5,245 nt of DNA from Verrucomicrobiota bacterium (GTDB lineage: Bacteria > Verrucomicrobiota > Verrucomicrobiia > Limisphaerales > DSYF01), in NCBI GenBank assembly GCA_025457725.1, contig JALOTU010000449.1:1-5245 (forward strand). Reading direction: 5' to 3'. Numbering within the stretch: the first letter of the stretch is position 1; each line of letters starts with the position of its first letter. The translations under genes were made by a program, and so were the position numbers. Shown here piece by piece: positions 5,171 to 5,245 of the stretch. Below the pieces are notes generated by a model. That model was not told the origin of the DNA and ran no database searches. It saw only the letters and a list, made by a program, of their open reading frames with translations.

Positions 5171-5245
5171 CTAAGGGGCGGCCCGGAACTCGGCGATGAG
5201 CTGGGTGATGATGTCGCCCTCGCCCGCCCATGGGTCATGGGTTGT
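5171..5245 (-). CDS. C-terminal end of an unidentified gene (5' part outside the window)
   Basis: The last 24 codons before a TAG at 5171-5173 read TTHDPWAGEGDI and then ITQLIAEFRAAP. Third codon positions are almost all G or C, as in the certain genes of this window, and the sequence looks like an ordinary amphipathic C-terminal helix. The other frames here are Ser/Pro-rich or low-complexity. That is enough to suggest a real gene on the same strand, but too little to name a family. It is followed 9 bases later by the REP-like hairpin. Confidence 0.5.
   Translation of the reverse strand, partial: TTHDPWAGEGDIITQLIAEFRAAP

Noticed and set aside
4939..5238. A 100-residue N-terminal extension of the BASS transporter
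   Set aside because: It crosses the REP-like hairpins and the end of the upstream gene, is low-complexity, and makes the protein far longer than the family. The ATG at 4938 gives a normal length.
1..5245. CRISPR array, insertion sequence, integrase or toxin-antitoxin pair
   Set aside because: No regularly spaced repeats, transposase or integrase motifs, terminal inverted repeats or small paired ORFs were found on either strand.

Overview
The window is GC-rich bacterial DNA, and every gene I can support lies on the minus strand. Transcription therefore runs from base 5245 towards base 1. The gene content suggests a Verrucomicrobia- or Planctomycetes-like environmental bacterium: a Tat-exported Gfo/Idh/MocA oxidoreductase followed by a secreted protein, a BtpA-family protein, weak or absent Shine-Dalgarno sites, and REP-like 'CCGGC' palindromes. 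This is inference from gene style; there is no rRNA or other marker here to prove it.

Layout in transcription order. (1) The last 24 codons of an unidentified gene (5171-5245). (2) A 232-base spacer (4939-5170) with two inverted copies of a REP-like palindrome and a 9-bp tandem repeat. (3) A BASS-family (bile acid:Na+ symporter-like) transporter (3985-4938). (4) A spacer with an 8-bp-stem inverted repeat, then a small unrecognised coding stretch that appears frameshifted (about 3687-3910). (5) A likely operon: a CxxC/CxxC zinc-ribbon protein (3012-3620), rnc for RNase III (2293-2998), and a BtpA-family TIM-barrel protein (1518-2309). The gaps are 13 bases and a 17-base overlap. (6) A second unit with its own putative promoter: a Tat-signal Gfo/Idh/MocA oxidoreductase (104-1456) and, 13 bases on, the start of a secreted protein that runs off the window (1-90).

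The most notable point is that rnc is broken as read. The N-terminal catalytic half and the C-terminal dsRNA-binding domain are both well preserved but lie in different frames. At the junction (about 2641) roughly 22-26 residues are missing, including the second half of the active site. This is either a true inactivating deletion or an assembly error. A second apparent frame switch occurs about 1.1 kb away in the small ORF near 3780, which makes sequence error a serious possibility.

I see no defence system, CRISPR array, mobile element, RNA gene or clearly new multi-gene system. The genes look like housekeeping functions (RNA processing, transport) plus the carbohydrate-type oxidoreductase/secreted-protein pair common in these phyla. 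The more unusual items are the broken rnc, the inverted REP-like pair, the near-leaderless oxidoreductase gene and the unnamed zinc-ribbon protein upstream of rnc.
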